Shown here: positions 1 to 7,800 of the stretch, in pieces
Layout of the letters: the number at the start of each line of letters is the position of its first letter
How positions within the stretch are numbered: the stretch's first letter is position 1
NCBI GenBank assembly: GCA_019307645.1
Contig: JAFDJF010000072.1
Location: 1-8,166, forward strand
Length of the DNA stretch: 8,166 nucleotides
Origin: Deltaproteobacteria bacterium
GTDB taxonomy: Bacteria; Desulfobacterota; DSM-4660; Desulfatiglandales; Desulfatiglandaceae
Direction: 5' to 3'
Notes under the pieces: generated by a model
Seen by the model: only the letters and a program-made list of their open reading frames with translations
The model's database searches: none
Told to the model about the DNA's origin: nothing
Position numbers and translations under genes: made by a program

Positions 1-294
1 TTAGTGGTAGTCTGTGATTTCGATCTCGTAGGCATGGCCTTCCTCCCATGTAAAACAAATTCGGTATTGCTGATTAATCCGGATACTGTACTGATTATCT
101 CGATCACCCTTTAGACGCTCCAGACGGTTTCCTGGAGGTACCTTGAGTTCAAGGATCTCTTGAACCCGGTTGATTTGATCCAACTTTCGGCGCACAACAG
201 GCCAAATTGATTGTGGACAGCATTTTCTGGCAGCTTGGGATGCCAGACCGTCAAAGATGTCTTCCGTGCCTGTGCTTTTGAAAGATTGTATCAT
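1..294 (-). CDS. higB: HigB-type toxin (RelE/ParE superfamily) of a type II toxin-antitoxin system
   Basis: A 97-residue protein complete at both ends; its TAA stop is the first three bases of the window. Toxins of the HigB/'plasmid maintenance killer' family are ribosome-dependent mRNA endonucleases held inactive by a HigA antitoxin. Family marks seen are the MIQSFK opening, the basic middle (GNRLERLKGDR), the core YSIRINQQYRICFTW around residues 69-83, and the C-terminal EIEITDYH. The length is normal (about 90-100). In this family the toxin gene usually comes first, so the antitoxin is expected to the left, outside the window; its presence cannot be shown. The start is fixed by the family N-terminus. 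There is no Shine-Dalgarno sequence, and the predicted transcription start falls at the ATG, so translation may be leaderless. The family call is confident; whether it is active is unknown. Confidence 0.88.
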   Translation of the reverse strand: MIQSFKSTGTEDIFDGLASQAARKCCPQSIWPVVRRKLDQINRVQEILELKVPPGNRLERLKGDRDNQYSIRINQQYRICFTWEEGHAYEIEITDYH

Positions 295-301
295 GGGTCA
301 C

Positions 302-330
302 ATTATAACGGTGTCCATTATAGATATCAA
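302..330 (-). promoter_or_regulatory. sigma70-type promoter of higB
   Basis: On the minus strand, TTGATA (330-325) and TATAAT (307-302) are separated by exactly 17 bp, one mismatch from consensus overall. The predicted +1 is about base 295, directly next to the ATG at 294-292, which implies a leaderless or nearly leaderless mRNA. Confidence 0.75.
304..322. promoter_or_regulatory. putative operator dyad over the higB -10 region
   Basis: Seen: TATAACGG, a three-base centre (TGT), then CCATTATA, an inverted repeat with 7 of 8 arm positions complementary. It overlaps the -10 box and part of the spacer. Type II antitoxins, alone or with the toxin, normally repress their own promoter by binding such a dyad. 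That HigA is the ligand here is inference. Confidence 0.5.
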
Positions 331-526
331 CAAATTAAGGGTTCGACCCAGGGGAGACAGACGACCAGAAACACAATTGTGTGGTTATGACCCTAAATTG
401 TTACGAATCTTGATATTATTTTGTTTCTCGGTATTCGAATTTCGAATTTTTGAGGTTCCAGGAGCCTCCAAATATTCGCAGCCTATCTCCGACTTTGACG
501 CTTTCCTGCACAACCACCTTGATTCC
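331..526. other. non-coding region between higB and the ihfA promoter, rich in short palindromes
   Basis: No credible gene on either strand. It contains a perfect 12-bp palindrome (ACACAATTGTGT, 371-382), two TTCGAA palindromes one base apart (434-439 and 441-446), and a 17-bp near-palindrome centred on base 460 (452-468). None is followed by a T-run, so they do not look like terminators. Binding sites for regulators of the two divergent genes are possible but undemonstrated. Confidence 0.4.
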
Positions 527-555
527 TTGACAAAATGATTGTCACCGAATAGAAT
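527..555 (+). promoter_or_regulatory. sigma70-type promoter of ihfA
   Basis: Consensus -35 TTGACA (527-532), 17-bp spacer, -10 TAGAAT (550-555). Predicted +1 is near 562, giving an A/U-rich leader of about 57 nt before the ihfA start. Confidence 0.8.
528..544. promoter_or_regulatory. perfect dyad overlapping the ihfA -35 box (putative operator)
   Basis: TGACAA (528-533), centre AATGA, TTGTCA (539-544): six-base arms with perfect symmetry that include the -35 hexamer. Its position suits a repressor or autoregulatory site. The binding protein is unknown; the site does not show the classical IHF consensus. Confidence 0.4.
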
Positions 556-618
556 GGCCCTATATTTAAAAAATCCCCGAATAATTGAAGCAGTTTTTTC
601 CTATAGGAGCTAGTATCC

Positions 619-906
619 ATGACCCTGACAAAAATTGATTTGAAAGAGTCAATCCACGAACACCACGATCTTCCCAGAAAAAAATCCACTGAAATCGTTG
701 AAGGCCTTTTGGATATTATAAAGAGCACTCTGGAGAATGGCGAGGATGTCATGATCAGCGGATTTGGTAAGTTCTGTGTAAAGGAAAAAAATGAAAGAAT
801 GGGAAGGAATCCGGCAACCGGTGAAGATTTGATGCTGGAACCTAGGAAGGTCATCGTTTTCAGATGCTCACCCGTTTTGAGGGATAAGGTTAACGGAAAT
901 AAGTAG
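619..906 (+). CDS. ihfA: integration host factor subunit alpha (HU/IHF family DNA-bending protein)
   Basis: A 95-residue protein of the family's normal size (90-100). IHF is a nucleoid-associated heterodimer that binds the minor groove and bends DNA sharply at specific sites, assisting recombination, replication and sigma54 transcription. Seen: the N-terminal MTLTKIDLKESI with helical dimerisation region, the family signature around residues 48-65 (ISGFGKF then KNERMGRNPATGE), with the intercalating proline in RNPATGE, and the alpha-like tail RKVIVFRCSPVLRDKVN. The opening TLTK and IHEHHDLPRKKS resemble IhfA rather than HU or IhfB. The start is supported by AGGAG at 605-609, nine bases upstream. 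It is driven by the promoter at 527-555. The stop codon lies one base before an inverted-repeat element. In many genomes ihfA neighbours pheT or a MerR gene; neither is here. Confidence 0.9.
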   Translation: MTLTKIDLKESIHEHHDLPRKKSTEIVEGLLDIIKSTLENGEDVMISGFGKFCVKEKNERMGRNPATGEDLMLEPRKVIVFRCSPVLRDKVNGNK

Positions 907-907
907 T

Positions 908-1063
908 TAGTGTCCATCCATAAATACATTTTCTGGATGAAGCGATTAGCCTTTAGCAATTAGCATTTTATTTAACCACTTGTTTTATTAGTATTTTTGC
1001 TAACAGCTAATACCTAATAGCCAACAGCCTCCGTCCATAAACGCTATTTATGGATGGGCACTA
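908..1063. repeat. MITE-like palindromic element with 19-bp terminal inverted repeats
   Basis: Left end 908-926 (TAGTGTCCATCCATAAATA) and right end 1045-1063 are inverted repeats matching at 18 of 19 positions. A second, inner pair is visible: TTAGCAATTAGCA (about 953-965) against TGCTAACAGCTAA (998-1010), 11 of 13 complementary. Each end can also fold alone: CATCCA (915-920) with TGGATG (934-939), and TCCATAAA (1034-1041) with TTTATGGA (1047-1054). The interior is A+T-rich and has no coding capacity. The size of 156 bp and the nested symmetry fit a non-autonomous element. No clear target-site duplication is seen. It may also act as the 3' structure of the ihfA transcript. The mobile origin is inference. 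Confidence 0.65.
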
Positions 1064-1095
1064 GTCGGTTGAGCCAATTTCGAATTGCCAATAAA

Positions 1096-1102
1096 AAGAG
1101 GT
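1096..1102 (+). promoter_or_regulatory. ribosome binding site fixing a GTG start
   Basis: AAGAGGT lies six bases before the GTG at 1109 and is the main support for translation of the short gene that follows. No ATG is in frame upstream. Confidence 0.65.
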
Positions 1103-1108
1103 ACTGCT

Positions 1109-1246
1109 GTGTCAAAACAATATCCTGAATGCCCGCTATATAATCATGCAAACTGCAAAGAGTATGAAAATCCCACGCTCTGTGCAATTGTGAGGGAAGA
1201 CAAGATCTGCATCAAAAAGAAAGCAAAGAAAAGTGTGAAAAAATAA
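1109..1246 (+). CDS. small Cys4 basic protein of unknown function (45 codons)
   Basis: Reads from GTG to TAA as 45 residues: MSKQYPECPLYNHANC at the start, then KEYENPTLCAIVREDKIC, and a lysine-rich tail (IKKKAKKSVKK). The four cysteines are at residues 8, 16, 25 and 34 (spacing C-x7-C-x8-C-x8-C). This is regular enough for a small zinc or metal-binding knuckle, and the basic tail would suit nucleic acid contact; both are inference. There is no signal peptide or membrane segment, so it is probably cytoplasmic. Support for a real gene: a good ribosome binding site, the even Cys spacing, and a composition unlike chance translation. I believe similar YPECPLYNHxNC proteins occur in sulfate-reducing Deltaproteobacteria, but I could not check. 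No convincing promoter of its own is visible, so transcription may read through from ihfA or start inside the repeat. Confidence 0.65.
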   Translation: MSKQYPECPLYNHANCKEYENPTLCAIVREDKICIKKKAKKSVKK

Positions 1247-1316
1247 GATTAACCGTGCTGATTAGCTTGCCACCAGCCTCGTCTCGCAAGTGTTACCCTA
1301 ACTTTTGACCCAAACG

Positions 1317-1349
1317 AAAAAAGAGGCTACCCAAAACGGATAACCCCTT
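1317..1349 (-). terminator. rho-independent terminator of the tRNA-Val gene
   Basis: Read on the minus strand: GGGGTTATCC, loop GTTTT, GGGTAGCCTC, then six T. The ten-pair stem is complete with three G-U pairs and is extended by two A-T pairs into the T-run. It begins eight bases after the encoded CCA of the tRNA. Confidence 0.75.
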
Positions 1350-1357
1350 GAATTTAC

Positions 1358-1432
1358 TGGTAGGCACGAAGGGATTTGAACCCTTGACCCCTACCGTGTC
1401 GGGGTAGTGCTCTCCCCCTGAGCTACGTGCCT
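1358..1432 (-). tRNA. tRNA-Val (anticodon GAC), with C at position 33
   Basis: A 75-nt cloverleaf with encoded CCA. Acceptor AGGCACG pairs perfectly with CGTGCCT; D stem GCTC/GAGC with a 7-base loop AGGGGGA; anticodon stem CTACC/GGTAG with loop CCGACAC; variable loop GGGTC; T stem AAGGG/CCCTT with loop TTCAAAT; discriminator A73. The anticodon G34-A35-C36 (bases 1400-1398) reads GUC and GUU valine codons, and A35, C36 and A73 are known valine identity elements. Odd points: position 33 is C (base 1401) where U is nearly invariant, and the first pair is A1-U72. All stems are intact, so it does not look like a decayed pseudogene. It has its own promoter and terminator and is monocistronic. Confidence 0.9.
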
Positions 1433-1442
1433 GATGGTGCAT

Positions 1443-1471
1443 AAATTACCAGTACACTCCCCCGATGTCAA
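1443..1471 (-). promoter_or_regulatory. promoter of the tRNA-Val gene
   Basis: Minus strand: consensus -35 TTGACA (1471-1466), 17-bp spacer ending TGG, then TAATTT (1448-1443), which gives an extended -10 (TGnTAnnnT). Predicted +1 is near 1436, about four bases before the mature tRNA 5' end. Confidence 0.65.
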
Positions 1472-1529
1472 CCCGCAAACTGCGCTGAATAACGCCTTTC
1501 CTGTTCTTCAATCCGGATGCCGTTTGATC

Positions 1530-1558
1530 TTGACTCTCAACGTCCTTCTCCCTATACT
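1530..1558 (+). promoter_or_regulatory. sigma70-type promoter, probably of the PKS gene
   Basis: TTGACT (1530-1535), 17-bp spacer, TATACT (1553-1558), each hexamer 5 of 6 to consensus. Predicted +1 is near 1565. No other gene lies between it and the PKS start, so it probably drives that gene with a leader of about 238 nt. It is arranged back to back with the tRNA promoter. Confidence 0.55.
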
Positions 1559-1802
1559 TCCACTTTTAATAACATCGTGTTCCCTTTTTACATTGATACG
1601 TCTTCGGGAGGGCGACATCCCACCCCTGATTCAGCTTGACAGGAGTCTCGTCACGCAAAGGATGGCTGAAGTAAAATCATTACCAGATCCGGTGTGGACC
1701 TGCCATGGGCACAAATAACCTGCGCTGTCAAGGAATTCCGCTTTCTCCTGGCATTACCCGCATGGTCCCCATTGAGACCGCTCAGATAAGAGAGTACTTG
1801 AA
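1559..1802 (+). other. predicted long 5' leader of the PKS gene
   Basis: About 240 bases with no credible gene. I recognise no riboswitch, T-box or leader-peptide pattern. A lone TTGACA at 1636-1641 has no matching -10. Confidence 0.35.
1788..1794 (+). promoter_or_regulatory. weak ribosome binding site for a TTG start
   Basis: AAGAGAG, eight bases before TTG 1803. The reading frame is closed upstream by TGA at 1773-1775, and no ATG or GTG lies between, so TTG is the first usable start codon. It leaves a short natural lead of about 16 residues before the KS domain. Confidence 0.5.
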
Positions 1803-4800
1803 TTGAAAACGGACAAAGACGTAACCGCTTCAGGCACCTTCAATCAAACGCACCTTGCCGTCATAGGAATAGGCTGTCTGTTCCCCAAGGCAGATAATCT
1901 TGAGGCCTATTGGTCAAACATATTGAATGGTGTCGATGCCATTACCGAGGTGCCCGAAACCCACTGGCAGTCACAGGATTATTTCGGGGAAGACTCAAAA
2001 GCCATAGAGCGTCTTTGCTCTGCCCGTGGCGGATTTATCTCTCCAGTTGATTTCAACCCCATCGAGTTCGGCATTCCTCCCAACGCCATAGAAGCCATTG
2101 ACACGTCACAACTGCTCGGCCTGGTTATCACGCAGCAGGCCCTCAAAGACTCAGGCTACGGCCCGGGACGGCGAAACTTTGATCGTGACAGGGTCAGTGT
2201 CATCATGGGAGTTACCGGCGCTCTTGAACTGGTGATTCCTTTAGGGGCACGCCTGGGGCATCCCATCTGGAGAAAGTGCCTGAAAGAGGCGGGCGTAGAG
2301 GATGCAATCGTAGACGACGCCGTCAACAGGATCGCTTCTTCCTATGTCCCCTGGCAGGAGAACTCTTTTCCGGGCCTGCTTGGCAATGTGGTTGCCGGGC
2401 GTATCGCTAAACACTTCGATCTGGGAGGAACCAATTGCGTCATTGATGCTGCCTGCGCCAGTTCCTTGAGCGCCCTGCACCTGGCAGGCCTTGAACTCGC
2501 CTCGGGCCGCTCGGACATGGTGGTGACGGGAGGGGTAGACACCTTTAATGATGTATTCATGTTCACCTGTTTCAGCGAGACCCAGGCCCTGTCCCCCAGC
2601 GGGAATGCGAGGCCTTTTGATGCTCAGGCAGACGGGACCATACTGGGTGAAGGTCTGGGTGTGGTGGTTGTCAAACGCCTGAAAGATGCACAGCGAGACA
2701 AAGACAGAATCTATGCGGTCATCCGTGGCATCGGGACCTCCAGCGACGGAAAGGGGCAGGCGATCTATGCACCCAGTCCTGAAGGTCAGGTCAGGGCATT
2801 GCGAAATGCCTATCAAAATTCAGACGTGACGCCGGATACGATCGAGCTCGTGGAGGCCCATGGCACCGGAACAAAGGCCGGGGACATGGCCGAACTTTCC
2901 GCCCTCACTGAAGTATACGGCTCTTCCCAAAGTGAGGGTACCTGGTGCGCCCTGGGCTCGGTAAAATCCCAGATCGGGCATACCAAGGCCGCGGCAGGAG
3001 TGGCGGGAATCATAAAGGCTGCAATGGCGCTTCACCACAAGGTGCTTCCGCCAACCATCAAGGTCAATCAACCCTCAAAACTGCTTATGTCAGAACGCAC
3101 CCCTTTTTATGTCAACACTCAAAAACGGCCCTGGCTGGCAAATGAAAATCATCCGCGCCGTGCGGCAGTCAGTGCGTTTGGTTTTGGAGGGAGCAATTTT
3201 CACTGTGTTCTCGAAGAATACAACCCTGAAAAAACAGAAGCGAACTGGGACGAAGGGATACAGATTCTCTGTTTTTCAACCCAAAACAGGGAAGCGCTCA
3301 AAACCGATCTTGAAAAATGGCCTGTGGATATGCCCTGGCAGGAACTGAGGGAAAGGGCTCAGGAGTCCCGCAGCTTATACAATCATGAACACGCATTCAG
3401 GATCGTGCTGGCGCTGGAAAGGGGCCGTACAGACACAGCAAAAACCATGGCAAACGCCCGGACAATGCTTGACAAATATCCTCTTAAAAATTCCTGGAGC
3501 ACCCCGGAAGGCGCGTATTTCGGGACGGGTTCCTCTCCCGGCAAGCTGGGTGTTGTCTTTTCCGGGCAAGGCTCGCAGTACGTGGGCATGTTTCGGGATC
3601 TGGCCTGCCGATTCCCGCAGATGCAGCAGGCTATTGAAGAGGCAGGCCGTTCTTTTACGAACAGCAGGGCTGCAAAACCGGGGAACCATCTGATTGATTA
3701 TATTTATCCTCATCCGGTTTTCACTGAAGAAGCCGAAGCGGACAATGAAAGGGCGCTGCGCGCAACCCAGATTGCGCAGCCGGCCATTGGCGCGGTGAGC
3801 TTTGGCGCGCTGAAGGTTTTGGAATATTTTGATGTTCAGCCGGACGCTGTGGCAGGACACAGCTACGGTGAACTTACGGCCCTGTGCGCATCAGAGCGCA
3901 TGGACACCCGGGGGTTCTTTTCCCTTTCCATGGTGCGCGGCCGATTGATGGCCGAAGGAAACATTGACAAAGGGGCCATGCTTGCCGTTAAGACATCAGT
4001 GGACCTTGTGGGCGAGGTAATCCGCGAGGAAAAGCTTGATCTGGTCATTGCCAACAAGAACGCTCCTGATCAGATGGTCCTTTCCGGAACAACTGATGAA
4101 ATCAAAAGGGCTGCCCGGGCCTTTGACAGGATAAAGGTGCAGAACAGACTTCTTCCCGTTTCAGGCGCCTTTCACAGCTCGCTGGTTGCCCATGTGAGGG
4201 AACCTTTCCTTGCAGCATTAGGGAAAGTGGATATTTACGAGACAGGCATTCCTGTTTTTGCCAACAGCACGGCCAATGAGTATCCCATAGACCCGGATGA
4301 GGTCCGCAGCATCCTTGCCGATCAATTGGTCAACCCGGTAGAATTTGTAAAAGAAATCGAAAACATGTACAGACACGGCGTCAGGACGTTCCTTGAGGTC
4401 GGCCCCGGCGCCAAACTCACCGGCCTCGTCAAAGCGATCATGAAGGGACGGGAATATTCAGCCCTGTCATTAGATTCCTCTTCAGGCAGGCATTCCGGTC
4501 TATTTGATCTGGCATCCAGTCTTGCTTTCCTGTCTGTGCGTGGTTATGATATAAAGTTAACTTTGTGGGACCCTGTCCAAAAAAACAAAGCAGCGCAAAC
4601 TGATCAGAAACGGCCCCCCATGACAATTCCGATTTGCGGGGCAAACTATATGAACCAGAAATCCAGGAATCAAGATTTGACTTCAGCAAAATACCAAGCT
4701 TCAAAAGCGCCATCCGTAAAGACGGCCTTGCCTGAAAACACGATTTCAACAGACGGGCCTGTTTCCGGACAACCAACCGGCAAAGCATCTGTTATTCCAG

Positions 4801-7800
4801 TTATGCATACACCGGCAAATCCTGAACCCCTGGCCGAGGCCCTGCGCATGACACAGGAAAACATGGCTGGACTTCAGAAACTCCAGGAGCAGACAAATCA
4901 ATTGCACAGACAGTTTCTGGAAGGTCAGGCACAGGCACAGCGCACGTTTCAGGCCCTGGTAGAGCAGCAACATCATCTTATTCAGGCCTCTCTGGGGAAG
5001 TTGCCCCAGGCAGGTGAAGCGTCTTTCAGTTTGTCTGCCCAACAGGCGGACCCCGGCCCGGTCCAGGCACAATCATATCAGGTACCTGCAGCAGAGCAGA
5101 ATCCGGAACATTCCGGCATTGACCACGTTTCCGTATCACGGCCTGATGCACCTGAGCAGCTCATCCAGACCCCAATTCAATCCCCGGCTTTTTCGCATGT
5201 CGAACCATCTGAAAATACGGATATTCTCTCCAACACTGACATTGAAAGCAGTTTGATTGAAAAAACTCTGCTGGAAATTGTGGCAGAGAAAACAGGCTAT
5301 CCTGTTGAGATGCTGGAACTGGACATGGAACTGGACTCCGATCTCGGTATTGATTCCATTAAACGTGTGGAGATCCTTTCAGACTTGCAGGAAAAACTGC
5401 CCGAAGCCCCCGTGGCCAAACCGGAACACCTGGGCTCGTTGAAGACCCTCACGCAGATCGTGGCGTTTCTTTCAGGTCCCTCCGACTCGCCGCCTTCACC
5501 GGATTCTTTGCCTGCAGAAGAATCTCCCGGGGTACAGAAAGACGATTTATTACGCGCTTCAGACGCAAAACCTTCAGTCCGGCCACATGTCCCTGATAAA
5601 GCAGCCCGGGAAAAGGTCCGAGGTCAGAGCCCCGAAGGATTCTCCATTTCAAACAATGAGATTGAAAGGAGCGTCCTTTCACTGATAAAGCTGGAAGAGA
5701 CGGTTGCCAGAGAAGGCTTTTCCATCTCTAAGGGTTCCAAAATCTGGATCACGGAAGACGACACCGGCCTTGCCTCAGGCCTGAAGGAACGCCTGACTTC
5801 GCTGAATTACGCCCCGAAACTTGTTCCCTTCAAAGACCTGGAGAATATAGAGCGTCCCGAGGATCTAGGAGGATTAGTGATTTTGTCTCCTTCTGTTAAC
5901 GCCGGAGATGCCTTTTTGAAAGACAGTTTCAGGCTTCTGAAGCACGCCGGTCCGGGTCTTAGAAACACAGCGGTAAATGGCGGTTCCGTTCTCATGACCA
6001 TATCGCGAATGGACGGTTCGTTTGGCTTCACCAGCCTAAACGGCCAAAACGATCCCGCATCTGCCGGGATAGCAGGGCTCCTGAAGACAGCCCGGCATGA
6101 GTGGCCTGAGGTGCATTGCAAGGCCCTGGATCTGGCAGGCGACTATAAGGACATTTCCGAGGCTGTTACGGCCATTGTGGAAGAGATGTTCCTGATCGGA
6201 CCTGTGGAGGTGGGTCTTTCACACAATGGCCGACACACGCTCCAGTTGTCTCCGGTTCCCATTGAAAAAGCCTTTTTACTGGAAAGCCCGCCGCTGAATG
6301 AAGGAGATGTGGTGGTAATCACAGGAGGAGGCCGCGGAGTCACCGCCCAGGTCGCAACAGCCCTGGCCGGGGCATTTAAGCCAACCCTGGTACTGCTGGG
6401 GCGCAGCAGTAAACCGGAACCCGAGCCTGACTGGCTGGCACCGCTTACAGATGAGGCGGAAATCAAGAAACAGCTTCTTCACCGTTCAAACGGAAACTCA
6501 TCACCAAAACAGATCGAAGAACAATACTGCGCAATCAATGCCGGCCGCGAACTTGTCCGAAATATCGCAGGCATCGAATCAGCAGGCGCCAGAGTGATCT
6601 ATCGTTCAGTGGATGTCAGGGATACCGCGAAAATCCAATCCGTACTCGAAGAAATCCGCGATGAGGAAGGTCCGATCAAAGGCCTTATTCACGGGGCAGG
6701 CGTGATTGCCGATTGTCTTATTGAAGAAAAAACAGCTGAGCAGTTTGACCAGGTTTATTCCACCAAGGTTGCAGGACTCAGGTCATTGCTCAGGGCAATG
6801 GAACAGGATGATCTGAAAATCATGGTCCTGTTCTCATCCTTCACAGGCCGTTACGGCAGGTCAGGTCAGATCGACTACGCGGCTGCCAACGAGGTCCTGA
6901 ACAAATTCGCTCAGCAGCAGGACCGGCTGCGTCCGGAATGCCGCGTCGTTTCCGTAAACTGGGGACCTTGGAATGGCGGCATGGTAAATACCTCTCTCAG
7001 GAAAATCTTTGAGCAGGAAGGCATCGGCCTGATCAACCTGAAAGCCGGCGCTGATTATCTTGTGCAGGAAATCTGTTCCAACGGGGATCGGCCGGTTGAA
7101 GTGGTGATCATGGGGAAAAAGTCCGGGGATCGGCTTCAGGAAAGCATCGTATCCAGGGCACCCTCCCCTCTTTCAGTTACCTTTAAGCGCCAGTTGAATG
7201 TCGAAGACTACCCCTTTCTAAAATCCCATGTGATGAATGGACGGGCGGTCCTGCCCATGGCGATCATCATCGAGTGGATGGCTCACGGCGCCATGCACGG
7301 AAATCCGGGGATGAAATTTGCAGGGTTTGATAACCTCCGGATACTCAAAGCCCTCACCATGGAAGACCATGAGAACTGTATAATCCAGATCCTTGCAGGC
7401 AAAGCGCTCATGAACGGTTCCACACGGACCGTTTCGGTAGAGCTTACCAGCTCCGGAGGAAACGGCAGTAATTATGTTCATGCGCGTGCTGAGATCCTGC
7501 TGGCCAAAAGTCTTCCAAAAGGGAACAACCCTGTCACCGAGATTCCGCTCCAGCCCTATCCTCTCAAAACGGATGAGATATACGATACCAAACGGCTTTT
7601 CCACGGACCGGAATTCCGCGGGTTAGAACGGGTTGAGGGTTACTCCGAGCATGGGATCGTCGCAATTGCAAAAACAGCTCCGCTTCCTTCCACCTGGATG
7701 AAAAGCCCTTTGCGCAATACATGGCTGGCCGATCCCCTGATTCTGGACAGCAGTTTCCAGATGATGGTGCTTTGGAGCTTGGAAAAAAACGGGGTGGGCT

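Noticed and set aside
311..318. GTGTCCAT shared between the higB operator region and the left end of the repeat at 910-917
   Set aside because: Eight bases without extended similarity is compatible with chance; no inverted partner near the higB site.
339..349. GGGTTCGACCC, resembling a tRNA T-arm (possible tRNA remnant or attachment site)
   Set aside because: No matching acceptor strand, anticodon arm or CCA end can be placed around it; the 11 bases alone are too short.
257..538. 93-codon plus-strand open frame
   Set aside because: It overlaps the start of higB and both promoters, has no family resemblance and no ribosome binding site.
483..959. 158-codon minus-strand open frame
   Set aside because: It is antisense to the whole of ihfA and runs into the repeat element; composition is that of a shadow frame.
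907..1108. CRISPR or tandem repeat array
   Set aside because: The repeats are inverted and nested rather than regularly spaced direct repeats with unique spacers.
1636..1641. Consensus TTGACA as a second PKS promoter
   Set aside because: No acceptable -10 hexamer at 16 to 18 bases downstream.
1434..1718. 94-codon plus-strand open frame with a hydrophobic stretch
   Set aside because: Its ATG lies two bases from the tRNA gene end and it runs over the tRNA promoter and the predicted PKS promoter; no ribosome binding site and no recognisable family.
2241..2816. 191-codon minus-strand open frame and similar long antisense frames inside the PKS gene
   Set aside because: They are opposite to conserved KS, AT and DH coding sequence and encode nothing recognisable; normal shadows of a GC-balanced long gene.
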